Source: Cyclobacterium amurskyense (GTDB lineage Bacteria; Bacteroidota; Bacteroidia; Cytophagales; Cyclobacteriaceae). From it: a stretch of DNA of 64,000 nucleotides. The notes beneath the pieces were generated by a model that made no database searches, had not been told where the DNA came from, and saw only the letters and a list, made by a program, of their open reading frames with translations. The translations under genes and the position numbers were made by a program. The stretch is taken from positions 1,302,001 to 1,366,000 of the forward strand of contig NZ_CP012040.1 in the NCBI RefSeq assembly GCF_001050135.1, read 5' to 3'. Below are positions 1-9,410 of this stretch, piece after piece (positions within the stretch are counted from its first letter, which is position 1; each line of letters starts with the position of its first letter).

Positions 1-472
1 TCAAGAATTCAGGTATATCATCTTTCCTTATATCAGAACAAGGGAACAAGTATTTTTCAGATTTGTGCTTCTTGAAGAAATCAAATAAATCAGCTGCCGT
101 ACGCGTACCTACAAATAATTTTCTTTTTCGGATAACAATATATTTTTGGAGATAATGAGCTGTTTGCTCTGAAATACAAAAGTATTTCATGTCTGCAGGC
201 ATCTCAATTTTTAATTCTTGACATATTCCAAAGAAATGGTCTATCGCATTTCTACTTGTGAATATAACAGCCGTATGCTTGAGAATCTCTATTTTTTGCT
301 TCCTAAAATCTTTTATAGACACTGGCTCAACCTGTATAAAAGGCCTAAAGTCAATTTTGATCTTATACTTTTCAGTTAACTGAAAATAGGGGGACCGTTC
401 ATCGGTAGGTTTAGGCTGTGAGACCAAGATGCTCCTAACTCGATTTAGTCTGTTTTTTGTTGCTTGCGTCAT
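1..472 (-). CDS. hemD: Uroporphyrinogen-III synthase, 3' part outside the window
   Basis: I read this frame directly on the minus strand from an ATG at 472-470 to the window edge: about 157 residues with no stop, so the C-terminal part is missing. The N-terminus (ILVSQPKPTDERSPYF, then IKIDFRPFIQVEP, then HTAVIFTSRNAIDHFF and FCISEQTAHYLQ) matches the HemD family: a first Rossmann-like half with the 'TSRNA' segment. HemD closes and isomerises hydroxymethylbilane to uroporphyrinogen III in cytoplasmic tetrapyrrole synthesis. It lies 15 bp upstream of the DUF4271 gene on the same strand, a pairing that I recall from other Cytophagales. Identification rests on motif memory, not a search. Confidence 0.85.
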   Translation of the reverse strand, partial: MTQATKNRLNRVRSILVSQPKPTDERSPYFQLTEKYKIKIDFRPFIQVEPVSIKDFRKQKIEILKHTAVIFTSRNAIDHFFGICQELKIEMPADMKYFCISEQTAHYLQKYIVIRKRKLFVGTRTAADLFDFFKKHKSEKYLFPCSDIRKDDIPEFL

Positions 473-487
473 TTTTATTTTTTTTCC

Positions 488-1600
488 TTATCCTAGGAGT
501 AATTTACAAATAACCAAAAATGGGATCAATTCAGAGGTGCAAAGGTAAGAAAATAAATGATAATTATTAAATCCATTCTTTTTATACAACCATATTGTCA
601 ATCCTATTAATCCCAAAGAATATATTATAATAAAAGTATAATACATATAAGAGAAATGCTCGTACAAGGAAAGCCAATTGTTTGCATATACCACCAAAAG
701 CATACAAATGGTAATGAAAAGAGCGAAGCCTCTAACCTTTAATAAATAAAAAAAATGAGGGAACGCTATTTTTTTTAAATTGAATAAAAACGCGCCTGTC
801 CCCAACCAAATGAACTTAAAGAAGGTGATAATTGTCAACAACAAGGAAAAAATCAACCAGCCATACACCAATTTCTCAACCTCCCCGTCCAAGCCCATTC
901 CATAAAAGTCAATCCCCAATCCGTGAATTACCAATACAACCAGTAAACCAGTACTCATATTGATCAGTACAAGGTAAAATAATAATTCGGCAGAATAAAT
1001 TTTAGAAAAACTGCTCGATTCCCAAATATCTTCAATAGAAAAAACACTTCTTGGATTCCAAAAAATACCGAAAATGGCAGGAAAAAACGCCCTGAAAATG
1101 GCAATCAGAAACAGTATTGCAATCAATGCGATAAAGAAAAAATCTCGTATTTCGTCTCTATTTCGTTTTGTTAGCACATTCCCTAATGTCTTCTCCTTCA
1201 CTACCGTATTAAAATAGCCCTTTTTTAGCGAAAAGTCCTCCGCCGATATTCCCCGTTTAAAAGCAGTGATTTCTAATTTCCCCTGTTCTCCTTTGAAGGG
1301 AACTGTTGCCTGATTACTGATCAACAAGACGGTGTCCCTAGGATAGTATTCCCATAAATCATTATTAAAAAATAAGCTTGTACCCGCAGGAATTTTAATC
1401 CGCCATGAAGCATCGGGAAACTGGTTTGCATCGACTATGACAGAAACCGACTCATTTTTCTTGCCCCAACTGTTTGAAACATTTTCATAAATGGCGGAAT
1501 CATAATTTACCAAAACCTGTGCAAAGGACCTGGAAGGGATAAGGAACAATAGCAATAAAAAAAGTCCCTGTAGCAATAATATCTGACCAATGCACCTCAT
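488..1600 (-). CDS. DUF4271 family membrane protein
   Basis: The 370-residue protein starts with a signal peptide (hydrophobic segment about 7-27, ending SFAQ), has a soluble region to about 145, then roughly six to eight membrane segments. The 'IFWNPRSVFSIEDIWESSSFSKIYSAELLFYL' region, shown here only in part as NPRSVFS and SKIYSAEL, is what I associate with DUF4271. The biochemical role is unknown. Its start codon overlaps the stop region of the upstream BamA-like gene at 1600, so the two are probably translationally coupled, and hemD follows at once. An envelope function is inferred from the barrel gene next door. Confidence 0.75.
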   Translation of the reverse strand: MRCIGQILLLQGLFLLLLFLIPSRSFAQVLVNYDSAIYENVSNSWGKKNESVSVIVDANQFPDASWRIKIPAGTSLFFNNDLWEYYPRDTVLLISNQATVPFKGEQGKLEITAFKRGISAEDFSLKKGYFNTVVKEKTLGNVLTKRNRDEIRDFFFIALIAILFLIAIFRAFFPAIFGIFWNPRSVFSIEDIWESSSFSKIYSAELLFYLVLINMSTGLLVVLVIHGLGIDFYGMGLDGEVEKLVYGWLIFSLLLTIITFFKFIWLGTGAFLFNLKKIAFPHFFYLLKVRGFALFITICMLLVVYANNWLSLYEHFSYMYYTFIIIYSLGLIGLTIWLYKKNGFNNYHLFSYLCTSELIPFLVICKLLLG

Positions 1601-3336
1601 TAAAAACGACCTGTAAAACCAAAATGAATTCTAGAATAATTAAAACCTAAAGGCTGACTACCGGCCTGGCCCAATGCGTACACGAATTTAAATATCCCTC
1701 CGCTGGTTTCCAAGTTTAATCCACCTCCAAATGAAAAGGGCCATTCTCCCGGAGTATTGCCTACCTTATTTTCTACCCTGCCCACATCTGTAAATAATAG
1801 GAAATAGGAATAGGTGCCAAAATAAAACCTTGGCTCAACATTTAAGTACATATAGCGATTGGTATAAAAATAATTTTCATTAAATCCACGAATAGAGCGC
1901 AAACCACCTAGCCGGAATAAGTCATTTAACAACAGGTTAGAATTGTTCATCTCACCCGCATTCAATGCCAATTTTAATCCTAAATTTTGTGGCCATCTGT
2001 GATGGTAAGCCAAATTGGTCTGTACGTAATACTGCAGTGAAGTCTTGGTAATCCCCTCGTACAACTCGGCTGGAAGCCCCGTATTCTCTAGGATTTGTTT
2101 GTTTCCTAGTCCAAATGTTGTAGTGGATTGCCATCCCTGCTTGGGCAAAATAATATCATCCACACCGTTGAAGGTAAAAGTAGCTCCATAGCTATTGTAT
2201 CTAAAATCAGCAATTTCTGGCAGGCTGGTGGACGTTTCATAACCACTAATTGCTAATAGATCTCCAGCTTGCCTTTTGCCAAAAAAACTCAAATAAGTAC
2301 TAGGGCCTAACTGATATCCAATATTAAGGGCAAAGGTTCTGTTTAGAAATGTGGTGTCTTCCTTAAGCAAAGAAAAAGAACCGCTTACATCGAGGTTGGT
2401 TCCAAATACAAATGGCTCTCTGGCTTCTACATTTAAATTTTGAGAGTATTGACTTAGACGCTGCCAATTCAGCACATAATCTCTACCTCTACCTGCTATA
2501 TTGTATAATTGAAGATCAAACTGACCTGTTACCAGCCATTTGTTCGCTTCAATCTCATTAGGGAGCAAACCTACAATCCCATCCAGACTATTGATCTTTC
2601 GATCATTTACGGGCAAATAGATTGTCGCCTCTTCATTTTGAAAGGACAGTTCCGGATTACTCACAACACTTATATAAGGTATGTTTTTAATGGCTTTGGT
2701 GGCATCCATCACTTTCTTTTGAGAGAAAGGCTCACCTGGCATAACACCTAGCTTTCTGGCCAAATAAATCGCCTTGGTTTTGGAATTCCCGGTGACCCGA
2801 AGGGTATCGAAAGTAATCAATGGCCCCTTGTCCATAAAAATACTTGCTGAAATACCATTGTCTATTTGGCGAATGCTATCAAGCTTGACTGAGATAAAAG
2901 GGTACCCATTGTTTTGCCCGATATCAAGGATTTTATCCATTAATTTTTTAAACTCTTTGTACCGAAATGGCCTTTCTGATACTGACAAAAGTGGATGGTT
3001 TAACCTGGATAAGATCCATGGCTCTAGATTGCCTTTACCTAAGGTAAGCCACTTGGCCTGAATGCCTGTTTCTACCTCTAGGACAATTTCTTGCTCATTT
3101 GAATAAGTGAGTTTTAGCTCAGGATGAAAATAACCTTCTAACTGCAAGGAGTCTTTAACAGATTGTGAATAATCGACAACTCCAAGACTGTCCGGAAATG
3201 AGGCTGTCATTTCATTCAAGAGCTTACCATCACTAAACAGTTTTGTATTTAGCGTGTAAGCAGTTTCTTGTGCCATTACTGTTAATGCTGTAAAGGACAC
3301 TACAACAAAAAAAATATAAACAACCTTTTTTACCAA
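1600..3336 (-). CDS. BamA/TamA-like outer-membrane barrel protein
   Basis: The 578 residues begin with a signal peptide (cleavage after about residue 22, TVMAQ). A periplasmic part follows with at least two POTRA-like repeats: the 'GPLITFDTLRVTGNSKTK' stretch and the 'GEPFSQKKVMDATKAIKNIP' stretch around 170-220. The C-terminal half is a beta barrel with the family signature GGLRSIRGF near residue 475, equivalent to the conserved VRGF/Y motif of Omp85 proteins, and a final aromatic residue (GFTGRF). The length suits a TamA-type or surface-antigen protein rather than full BamA, which is usually above 750 residues. It overlaps the SMP-30 gene upstream by 7 bp and DUF4271 downstream by 1 bp. Confidence 0.85.
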   Translation of the reverse strand: MVKKVVYIFFVVVSFTALTVMAQETAYTLNTKLFSDGKLLNEMTASFPDSLGVVDYSQSVKDSLQLEGYFHPELKLTYSNEQEIVLEVETGIQAKWLTLGKGNLEPWILSRLNHPLLSVSERPFRYKEFKKLMDKILDIGQNNGYPFISVKLDSIRQIDNGISASIFMDKGPLITFDTLRVTGNSKTKAIYLARKLGVMPGEPFSQKKVMDATKAIKNIPYISVVSNPELSFQNEEATIYLPVNDRKINSLDGIVGLLPNEIEANKWLVTGQFDLQLYNIAGRGRDYVLNWQRLSQYSQNLNVEAREPFVFGTNLDVSGSFSLLKEDTTFLNRTFALNIGYQLGPSTYLSFFGKRQAGDLLAISGYETSTSLPEIADFRYNSYGATFTFNGVDDIILPKQGWQSTTTFGLGNKQILENTGLPAELYEGITKTSLQYYVQTNLAYHHRWPQNLGLKLALNAGEMNNSNLLLNDLFRLGGLRSIRGFNENYFYTNRYMYLNVEPRFYFGTYSYFLLFTDVGRVENKVGNTPGEWPFSFGGGLNLETSGGIFKFVYALGQAGSQPLGFNYSRIHFGFTGRF

Positions 3337-4253
3337 ACACCCCTCACCTTCATTTGGAGTGTATAGACAGCATCTGAAGCGGTGATAAACAATGTCTTCC
3401 TATCTCCTGCGCCAAAACAAACATTAGCTGTCCATTTCGCATCTACTGGAATATGCCCAATCTTATCTCCTCTATTGTTAAAAATGGTCACACCCTCACC
3501 GGTAAGGTAAAGATTACCTCTATTGTCAATGGTCATTCCATCAGAGCCCATTTCCACAAAAACCTGTCTATTGGTCAAATAACCATCTTCCTCTATATCG
3601 TAAACATAGGTTTTCTTTGCACCGATATCGGCCACATACAATTTCTTTCCATCGTAAGACCCTACAATCCCATTTGGTTTAACAAGGTTTTCATCTACTC
3701 TGAAAAATTGCAAGCCATCTTTGCCAAGGTAATAAAGGTGGTTTCCATCTTGCTGCATCGCAGGATCTCTTTCCCAATAACTCCTTTCATAAAGGGGATC
3801 TGTTAAATAAATCCCACCTCGAGGATTAATCCATAAATCATTGGGTCCATTTAGTTTTTTGCCCTTAAAATTTTCAATCAAAACCTTTGACTTTCCTTCT
3901 TTATCGAAAGACCAAAGCTGATTATCCATATCTGCACAGGCAATTAACTCACCCTCACGGTTAAAGTACAAGCCATTGGCTCTTCCTGAGGCATCAGTAA
4001 ATTCAATTATCTCTCCAGTTCCAAATTTCCACTGGTATATTTTATTGTTTGGCTGATCTGTAAAAAACACATTGCCTTCTCTGTCTACAGCAGGTCCCTC
4101 TGTAAAACCATATCCATTTCCCACTTTGACTAATTCAGCATTTTTTGCTACCAGACTCTTTTTGACTTCTATCTGGGCAGAAACAGGGAAAGAGAAGATA
4201 ACAGACAACAAACAAATCAACGGAAATACTCGATTCATATTCATCAATAGCAT
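3330..4253 (-). CDS. Exported SMP-30/gluconolactonase-like protein
   Basis: The protein has 307 residues with a signal peptide ending SFPVSAQ. The body is a six-bladed propeller of the SMP-30/gluconolaconase/LRE type: YGFTEGPAVDREGNVFFTD near the N-terminus (metal-binding Glu), NGPNDLWINPRGGIYLTDP in the middle (metal-binding Asn and Asp), and KLYVADIGAKKTYVY. Such enzymes hydrolyse sugar lactones in a metal-dependent way, here probably in the periplasm. Three Met codons lie close together (4253, 4244, 4238); I keep the first, but MNMNRVF at 4244 is equally good. The 3' end overlaps the BamA-like gene, which may be coincidental operon packing rather than shared function. Confidence 0.8.
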   Translation of the reverse strand: MLLMNMNRVFPLICLLSVIFSFPVSAQIEVKKSLVAKNAELVKVGNGYGFTEGPAVDREGNVFFTDQPNNKIYQWKFGTGEIIEFTDASGRANGLYFNREGELIACADMDNQLWSFDKEGKSKVLIENFKGKKLNGPNDLWINPRGGIYLTDPLYERSYWERDPAMQQDGNHLYYLGKDGLQFFRVDENLVKPNGIVGSYDGKKLYVADIGAKKTYVYDIEEDGYLTNRQVFVEMGSDGMTIDNRGNLYLTGEGVTIFNNRGDKIGHIPVDAKWTANVCFGAGDRKTLFITASDAVYTLQMKVRGVW

Positions 4254-4333
4254 TGGTTAGGGTTCTTTTTTTCTGACACTTACAAAATTAAGGCAATTAT
4301 CACCAAAAACTAAAACCTAAACCCAATTATCTT

Positions 4334-4341
4334 TAACTTTG
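4334..4341 (+). promoter_or_regulatory. Possible Bacteroidota -7 box (TAACTTTG)
   Basis: TAACTTTG fits the Bacteroidota sigma-70 -7 consensus TAnnTTTG. It sits about 185 bp upstream of hemW with no clear TTG-type -33 element, so this is a weak call. Confidence 0.25.
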
Positions 4342-4526
4342 CACTTGAGTAATAAATAATGATCAATTATGTCTTGCTCCTAACTGTTCCCAAAGTCCAT
4401 CTTGGTATCATTTAAGTCTTACTTTAACTGCTGCATTTTAGTAAAATAAAGAGGAGAGTGAAGCTTTTATCAACTTAATACCCAGCACAGCATTTGGGAC
4501 AGCCTTTATTACACTAAATCCACTTT

Positions 4527-5651
4527 ATGTCCGGCATCTATATCCATGTTCCATTTTGCCTACAAGCTTGCCGTTATTGTGATTTTCACTTTAGCACCAA
4601 CAGGCTGAACCTTAAAGAAATGGTAGACATGATTTGCCTGGAATTGGTAGAAAGAAAAAGCTATCTATCAATGGAACCTCTCATTGAAACCATCTATTTT
4701 GGAGGAGGAACTCCCTCAATTTTACCAATTGAACAGCTTAGAAAAATCTGGGATACCATTCAGGATAATTACGATTGCAATATTCAGGAAGCTACACTCG
4801 AAGCCAACCCTGACGATCTGAACGACAAAAAACTTTCGGAACTTTTGTCATTAGGAATAGATCGATTAAGTATTGGCATTCAAAGTTTTCACGATTCAGT
4901 TTTGCAGTTTTACAACCGTTCACACAATGCCGAAGAATCGCTCAATGTGATTCAAAAGGCTAGAAATGCAGGGTTCAAAACACTTTCTATGGACCTGATT
5001 TATGGATTCCCCCATGAAGACCATAGTTTGTGGGAAAAAGATTTGGAGGCCACTTTGGAACAAAACCCAGAACACATCAGCAGTTACTGCCTTACAGTCG
5101 AACCCAAAACTGTGTTGGGTGTCTGGGAAAAAAAAGGCAAGTTTAAGGAAGCTACAGAAGAATTTCAGGCAGAGCAATTTGAGATTTTACAGCAATACCT
5201 AAAAGAGGCTGGATATATCCAATATGAAATATCAAACTTTGCTAAAGAAAATGCCTATTCTATTCACAATAGCAACTATTGGAAAGGCATCCCATATCTG
5301 GGTGTTGGACCTGGTTCTCATTCTTTCGATGGTTTTCATCGTGGACACAACCTGAGCAATAATGGTAAATACATCAAGCTGCTACAATCTGGAATGCTTG
5401 CTTTTGAAATAGACCATCTGTCGAAGGAAGACAGGATCAATGAATACATTCTCACTGCACTAAGGACCATTTGGGGTATAAATACGAAATGGCTGGAAAA
5501 GCAATACAATTTTAACCTTTTGCTCCTACATAGTGAGAACCTTAAAAGCTTTAAAGAGCAGGGAATGATTCAAATCGAAGAAGGCATGATTACCCTTAGC
5601 GACAAAGGGAAACTTCTTGCAGATTACATCGCTTCAAAATTATTTATCTAA
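4527..5651 (+). CDS. hemW: Radical SAM heme chaperone HemW
   Basis: The 374-residue protein opens MSGIYIHVPFCLQACRYCDF, with the radical-SAM cysteines C11-x3-C15-x2-C18, followed by YFGGGTPS (SAM-binding GGGTP) and EANPDDL. The C-terminal HemW extension is present (NSNYWKGIPYLGVGPGSHSFDG, then an EYILTALRT winged-helix part). HemW is the HemN-like protein thought to carry heme; it lacks coproporphyrinogen oxidase activity. The HemN-type N-terminal extension is absent, which favours HemW. A small DciA-like gene follows after 23 bp on the same strand, so they are probably cotranscribed. Confidence 0.9.
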   Translation: MSGIYIHVPFCLQACRYCDFHFSTNRLNLKEMVDMICLELVERKSYLSMEPLIETIYFGGGTPSILPIEQLRKIWDTIQDNYDCNIQEATLEANPDDLNDKKLSELLSLGIDRLSIGIQSFHDSVLQFYNRSHNAEESLNVIQKARNAGFKTLSMDLIYGFPHEDHSLWEKDLEATLEQNPEHISSYCLTVEPKTVLGVWEKKGKFKEATEEFQAEQFEILQQYLKEAGYIQYEISNFAKENAYSIHNSNYWKGIPYLGVGPGSHSFDGFHRGHNLSNNGKYIKLLQSGMLAFEIDHLSKEDRINEYILTALRTIWGINTKWLEKQYNFNLLLLHSENLKSFKEQGMIQIEEGMITLSDKGKLLADYIASKLFI

Positions 5652-5674
5652 GCTATTCCCCTTATCTTTATTCT

Positions 5675-5989
5675 ATGAAAAAATATTCGCATGATTCCAC
5701 CAGAAAAAGGAATACTTCCCCACTAAAAGAAGTATTTGAAGAACTCTTGGAGGCTTATCGTATCAAGGATAAATTTTCAGAAAAAACAGTGATACAGGAA
5801 TGGAGCCAACTGATGGGTAAAACTGTAGCTTCCCGAACGCAAAGTCTATCAGTGAGGCAAAAAATCCTTTATGTAAAGATAAGTTCTGGCCCACTTAAAA
5901 AGGAAATTATGATGAATAAAACCAAGGTATTGACACTCATTGCTGAAAAATACGGTAAAGGAGTCATCAATGACCTTGTTATTCTATAA
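5675..5989 (+). CDS. DciA-like / DUF721 family protein
   Basis: A basic protein of 104 residues. The layout LKEVFEELLEAYRIKDKFSEKTVIQEWSQLMG, then a short beta region LSVRQKILYVKISSGPLKKEI and a C-terminal I-N-DLVIL strand, is the DUF721 pattern seen in small Bacteroidota proteins near recF or elsewhere. The wider DUF721/DciA family includes DciA, a loader of the replicative helicase in bacteria lacking DnaC. Whether this protein loads DnaB is inference. It is 23 bp behind hemW. Confidence 0.75.
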   Translation: MKKYSHDSTRKRNTSPLKEVFEELLEAYRIKDKFSEKTVIQEWSQLMGKTVASRTQSLSVRQKILYVKISSGPLKKEIMMNKTKVLTLIAEKYGKGVINDLVIL

Positions 5990-6035
5990 ACTCGAAATAC
6001 GCAATCAAGCTTCTAATTGGTATTGGTAATACCAT

Positions 6036-6083
6036 TATAAAAAAGAATGGCAGACTAGTGAAATTGTTATCCCTAGCCTGCCA
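6036..6083 (-). terminator. Intrinsic terminator of the aldehyde dehydrogenase gene
   Basis: TGGCAGACTAG (6048-6058) pairs with CTAGCCTGCCA (6073-6083) with one mismatch. Read on the minus strand the hairpin is followed by a T-rich run (ATTCTTTTTTATA). It lies 31 bp beyond the stop of the gene at 6114. A second perfect hairpin (TGGTATT, loop GGT, AATACCA) at 6018-6034 may serve the converging hemW operon. Confidence 0.6.
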
Positions 6084-6113
6084 AAATAATATCGTATTTT
6101 TTGCTTTGTCCAC

Positions 6114-7562
6114 TTACCTAACAAAAACTCCATCAACTTTTCTAAGAATCCCTAATGGGTTTGCCTCTACAAGCTCCTCCGGCAATAAAGCCTCTGGCAT
6201 ATCCTGAAAGGCTACAGGTCTGGCAAAACGGGTGATGGCATGACTTCCAACGGATGTACTTCTGCTGTCGGTGGTTGAAGGGAAAGGGCCTCCATGTTGC
6301 ATTGCATGCCCCACTTCCACTCCAGTTGGAACACCCTTAAATAGCAATCGGCCACATTTTTCTTCAATGAGGTTTAGAAAACCTTTGTTGGCTGATAATT
6401 CAGTAGATTCTCCCCATACCGTACAGGTAAGTTGCCCATTTAGCCTAACCGCAACTTGCTCAAGCTCTTCAGGGGATTCGTAAACAACCATAATGGCAAA
6501 GGGACCAAAAACTTCCTCTTGGAAGGCTTCCTCATTCAACCAATCGCTTGCTTTCACTTTCGCTAGGGATGGATTGCCAGTAAGTATTTGAGAAGCTTCT
6601 GTAGTCAATAACCACTCTAGTTTGTCTGATTTGGCAAGGTTTTTCAAGGCCTGATGATAGGTATTACAAATCCCCTCATGTAGCATGGGTGCTCCGGCTA
6701 CTTCCTTTAACTGGCTTACTACCTGTTCTGAAAAAGCCTCCTCTTGTGCTTTCGGTACGAAAATTAACCCTGGGTTTGTGCAAAACTGTCCCACACCTAA
6801 AACCAAAGATCCTGCGTAAGCATTGGCAGCGGCTAGCAGGTTTTCATTTAAGTAGGCTTCCATGGCAAATATTGGATTAACACTACCCATTTCAGCATAA
6901 ACGGGGATCGGTAGCTTTCTTTTATTGCATGCATCAAACAGTGCCTTCCCCCCCTTAAAAGAACCTGTAAAAGCTACAGCTTTCGCCAAAGGGTGGGTCG
7001 CCAATTTCTGCCCAGTGTCAATTCCTCCTTCTATATGTTGAAAAGTACCTTTTGGCAATCCAGAAATGCTTACTGCTGAACTTATTGCTTTGGCTACCAT
7101 TCTTGAAGTTTCAGGATGGGCCGGATGGGCTTTGTACAGTACAGGACAACCAGATGCCAAGGCAGAAATTGTATCCCCCCCAGCTGTAGAGAAAGCCAAT
7201 GGAAAGTTACTGGCACCAAAAACCACAATTGGGCCCAAGGGTCTTAGCATTCTACGAATATCAGGTTTTGGAGCAGGTTTTCTTTCTGAATCTGAATGGT
7301 CGATGACCGCTTCGACCCAACTTCCCTCTTCTACCAAATTGGCAAATAGATTAATTTGCCCAAGTGTTCTTCCTAGTTCTCCGGTAATTCTCCCTTCAGG
7401 TAAATGTGATTCTTTTGCGGCAAGTGGAATTAAATCTTCCCTTAAAAGTTCGATTTGACTGGCTACCTCTTTTAAAAATGCAGCCCTCTTTTTACTCCCT
7501 TGTTGCTTTAAAATTAAAAAGGCTTCCTGTGCTTCCTGAAAACTGTTTTCTATCTGACTCAT
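6114..7562 (-). CDS. Aldehyde dehydrogenase, 2,5-dioxovalerate (alpha-ketoglutaric semialdehyde) type
   Basis: This is a 482-residue NAD(P)-dependent aldehyde dehydrogenase. The catalytic cysteine is C261 in GVGQFCTNPG and the general-base glutamate E224 in YAEMGSVNP; the FGASNFPLAFS and FTGSFKGGKAL cofactor loops are present. The AEMGSVNP and GQFCTNPG spellings are typical of alpha-ketoglutaric semialdehyde dehydrogenases that finish non-phosphorylative sugar-acid or hydroxyproline breakdown to 2-oxoglutarate. The protein is somewhat shorter at the N-terminus than the usual 500-525 residues. No other gene of such a pathway lies beside it, so the substrate remains open. It has its own terminator at 6036-6083. 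Confidence 0.8.
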   Translation of the reverse strand: MSQIENSFQEAQEAFLILKQQGSKKRAAFLKEVASQIELLREDLIPLAAKESHLPEGRITGELGRTLGQINLFANLVEEGSWVEAVIDHSDSERKPAPKPDIRRMLRPLGPIVVFGASNFPLAFSTAGGDTISALASGCPVLYKAHPAHPETSRMVAKAISSAVSISGLPKGTFQHIEGGIDTGQKLATHPLAKAVAFTGSFKGGKALFDACNKRKLPIPVYAEMGSVNPIFAMEAYLNENLLAAANAYAGSLVLGVGQFCTNPGLIFVPKAQEEAFSEQVVSQLKEVAGAPMLHEGICNTYHQALKNLAKSDKLEWLLTTEASQILTGNPSLAKVKASDWLNEEAFQEEVFGPFAIMVVYESPEELEQVAVRLNGQLTCTVWGESTELSANKGFLNLIEEKCGRLLFKGVPTGVEVGHAMQHGGPFPSTTDSRSTSVGSHAITRFARPVAFQDMPEALLPEELVEANPLGILRKVDGVFVR

Positions 7563-7994
7563 ATTGAATTTTTCTCTGATTTAATCTATATAACCACTTT
7601 CAAGCAAAAGCCATTCCTTGGAATTTTCGTTTTTCAAATTCAATTAGAAAAGGCTTCTACGAAACCCATGCGTTTTTCAGGTTTAAACCCCTTTTAACTG
7701 CCATGATTTTGCATTTAATTAAAGTGAAGTTAATAGTTATTCGTGGTACAAACAACTTATTCAATTTGAACAAAATTTGATCTTTATTATGATACCTAAT
7801 AGCTATTCATCTTCTTCGATACAAAAGATAGGAATAGTTTATTATCTAATAAATACCAAGATAAGCCAATTGACCTCAGGCAATCCCCTTCATGTGCGAA
7901 CAATAAATCAGATAAATCCTACCTTATTAATCAAATCCAAAGTTACCTTTTTAAGTACCAAGACTATTTTGAGCCATTAATGTCTAAAGCTACA
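7563..7994. other. Intergenic region, no gene seen
   Basis: 432 bp between two minus-strand genes. A 67-codon plus-strand frame at 7777-7980 is low in complexity and matches nothing I know. The region presumably holds the promoter of the aldehyde dehydrogenase gene, but I see no convincing -7 box. Confidence 0.4.
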
Positions 7995-9245
7995 TTAGGT
8001 TGATTTAGCAAAGGCTATCACCTCATTCCAAACCCTGAAAATATTCTTATAACAGATTTTCTCTATATCCTCTTTGCTATACCCCCTCTTAAGGAGTTCG
8101 GCAATTAGATTTGGGTACATTGACACATCCTTGAGGCCGGTTGGCAAAGTATCACCAACTCCATCAAAATCTGAACCAAGCCCAATATGGTCAACACCTA
8201 CCAAATTGAGCACATGGTCTATATGGTCAGCCACCTTTCCAACAGATGGAAAAGGATTGTTTTCAAGAACATATTTCTCTATGTAGGCGATGGCCTCAGG
8301 ATCGCTCCTCTTCCTATTATTATCCGCTAGCCAATTCACAATATGCTCATTGACCTTGCTGCTTTTTTCACCAAAGGTTTCATCAATAAAATCTCCCCCA
8401 AAATTTATCATAATGACTCCTCCCTTTTCTCCCAGTTTGGATATCATGTCATCGTTCATATTTCGTTCGAAACCAGGTGTGAAATGACGTACTGATGAAT
8501 GAGAGGCTATCACTGGGGCTTTACTTATTTCCATCACATCATAAAATGTATCATCAGACACATGGGAGATGTCAACTATTACACCTAAACGATTCATTTC
8601 ATTAACAACTTTCACTCCAAATTCACTTAATCCACCATGGGTATAAGTAGTGTCATAGGAAGAGTCTCCAATCAGGTTATCCTTACCATGTGTTAGGGTT
8701 ATGTACCGTATACCCTGATTATAAAAATACTCCACATTACCAATATCGTCCTCTATAGGTGCTCCATTTTCCATACCCAGAGGAAGGGAAATTTTACCCA
8801 TCTCGAAATTACGCTGTATATCTTGTGGACTGTAAGCCATTGCAAATTTATCAGGCCAGGTAGTTGCAATCCCTTTTGTCATCCGGATAAGTGAATCTGC
8901 AAGCACCTTGGCCCCTCCTGATTCTTGGTATCTTGAGGGAATGTATATGGACATAAAAGGAGCATCCAACCCCCCTTCTTTGGAACGAGGGTAATCAAAA
9001 TTCCCTCCTTCTGTTCGCTCTGCCACATTTAAAATCTCCTTTTGAAGTGAAAACCCTCCTATTCTCATTCTATAGGGTAAATCCACATGGCCGTCTACCA
9101 TTATAGTATTGTGTGCAATTTTTTTTGCAAGGACTAATCTTTCTTCATCTGAAAGATCCAGGTATTGCTCCTCAGAGGAGGATGAAGAACACGAGACAAA
9201 TATTACAGCGATTAAACAGTATAAAAAAGCATTCGAATTTTTCAT
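7995..9245 (-). CDS. Membrane dipeptidase, peptidase M19 lipoprotein
   Basis: 416 residues with a lipoprotein signal: lipobox cysteine C19 in FVSCSSSSS. The M19 (renal dipeptidase) metal site is visible: H53-x-D55 in VDGHVDLPYR, the bridging glutamate in GMENGAPIED, and histidines in VDISHVSDDTFYDV and VIASHSSVRHF. The C-terminal LVGVDHIGLGSDFDG block is also characteristic. The enzyme should cleave dipeptides on the outer face of a membrane using two zinc ions. The gene stands alone on the minus strand and is divergent from the lipoprotein at 9411. Confidence 0.9.
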   Translation of the reverse strand: MKNSNAFLYCLIAVIFVSCSSSSSEEQYLDLSDEERLVLAKKIAHNTIMVDGHVDLPYRMRIGGFSLQKEILNVAERTEGGNFDYPRSKEGGLDAPFMSIYIPSRYQESGGAKVLADSLIRMTKGIATTWPDKFAMAYSPQDIQRNFEMGKISLPLGMENGAPIEDDIGNVEYFYNQGIRYITLTHGKDNLIGDSSYDTTYTHGGLSEFGVKVVNEMNRLGVIVDISHVSDDTFYDVMEISKAPVIASHSSVRHFTPGFERNMNDDMISKLGEKGGVIMINFGGDFIDETFGEKSSKVNEHIVNWLADNNRKRSDPEAIAYIEKYVLENNPFPSVGKVADHIDHVLNLVGVDHIGLGSDFDGVGDTLPTGLKDVSMYPNLIAELLKRGYSKEDIEKICYKNIFRVWNEVIAFAKST

Positions 9246-9410
9246 TTATCAGGGTATTTAGATGTATTTACCAAAATAATTAGTACACGCTTCACTAAAG
9301 ATACGCATCTACAGGATTATAACTAAGCACAAAAACATTCATTTTTTAATGAACATTAAGTTTTCATCAAAAAATTATCGAAATTTGATGTTCAACCAAA
9401 AACCACAACA

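Noticed and set aside
7066..7458. 130-codon frame opposite the aldehyde dehydrogenase
   Set aside because: It is the antisense shadow of a well-conserved enzyme gene.
7777..7980. 67-codon plus-strand frame in a spacer
   Set aside because: Composition is like random AT-rich DNA, with no motif, and no promoter or partner.
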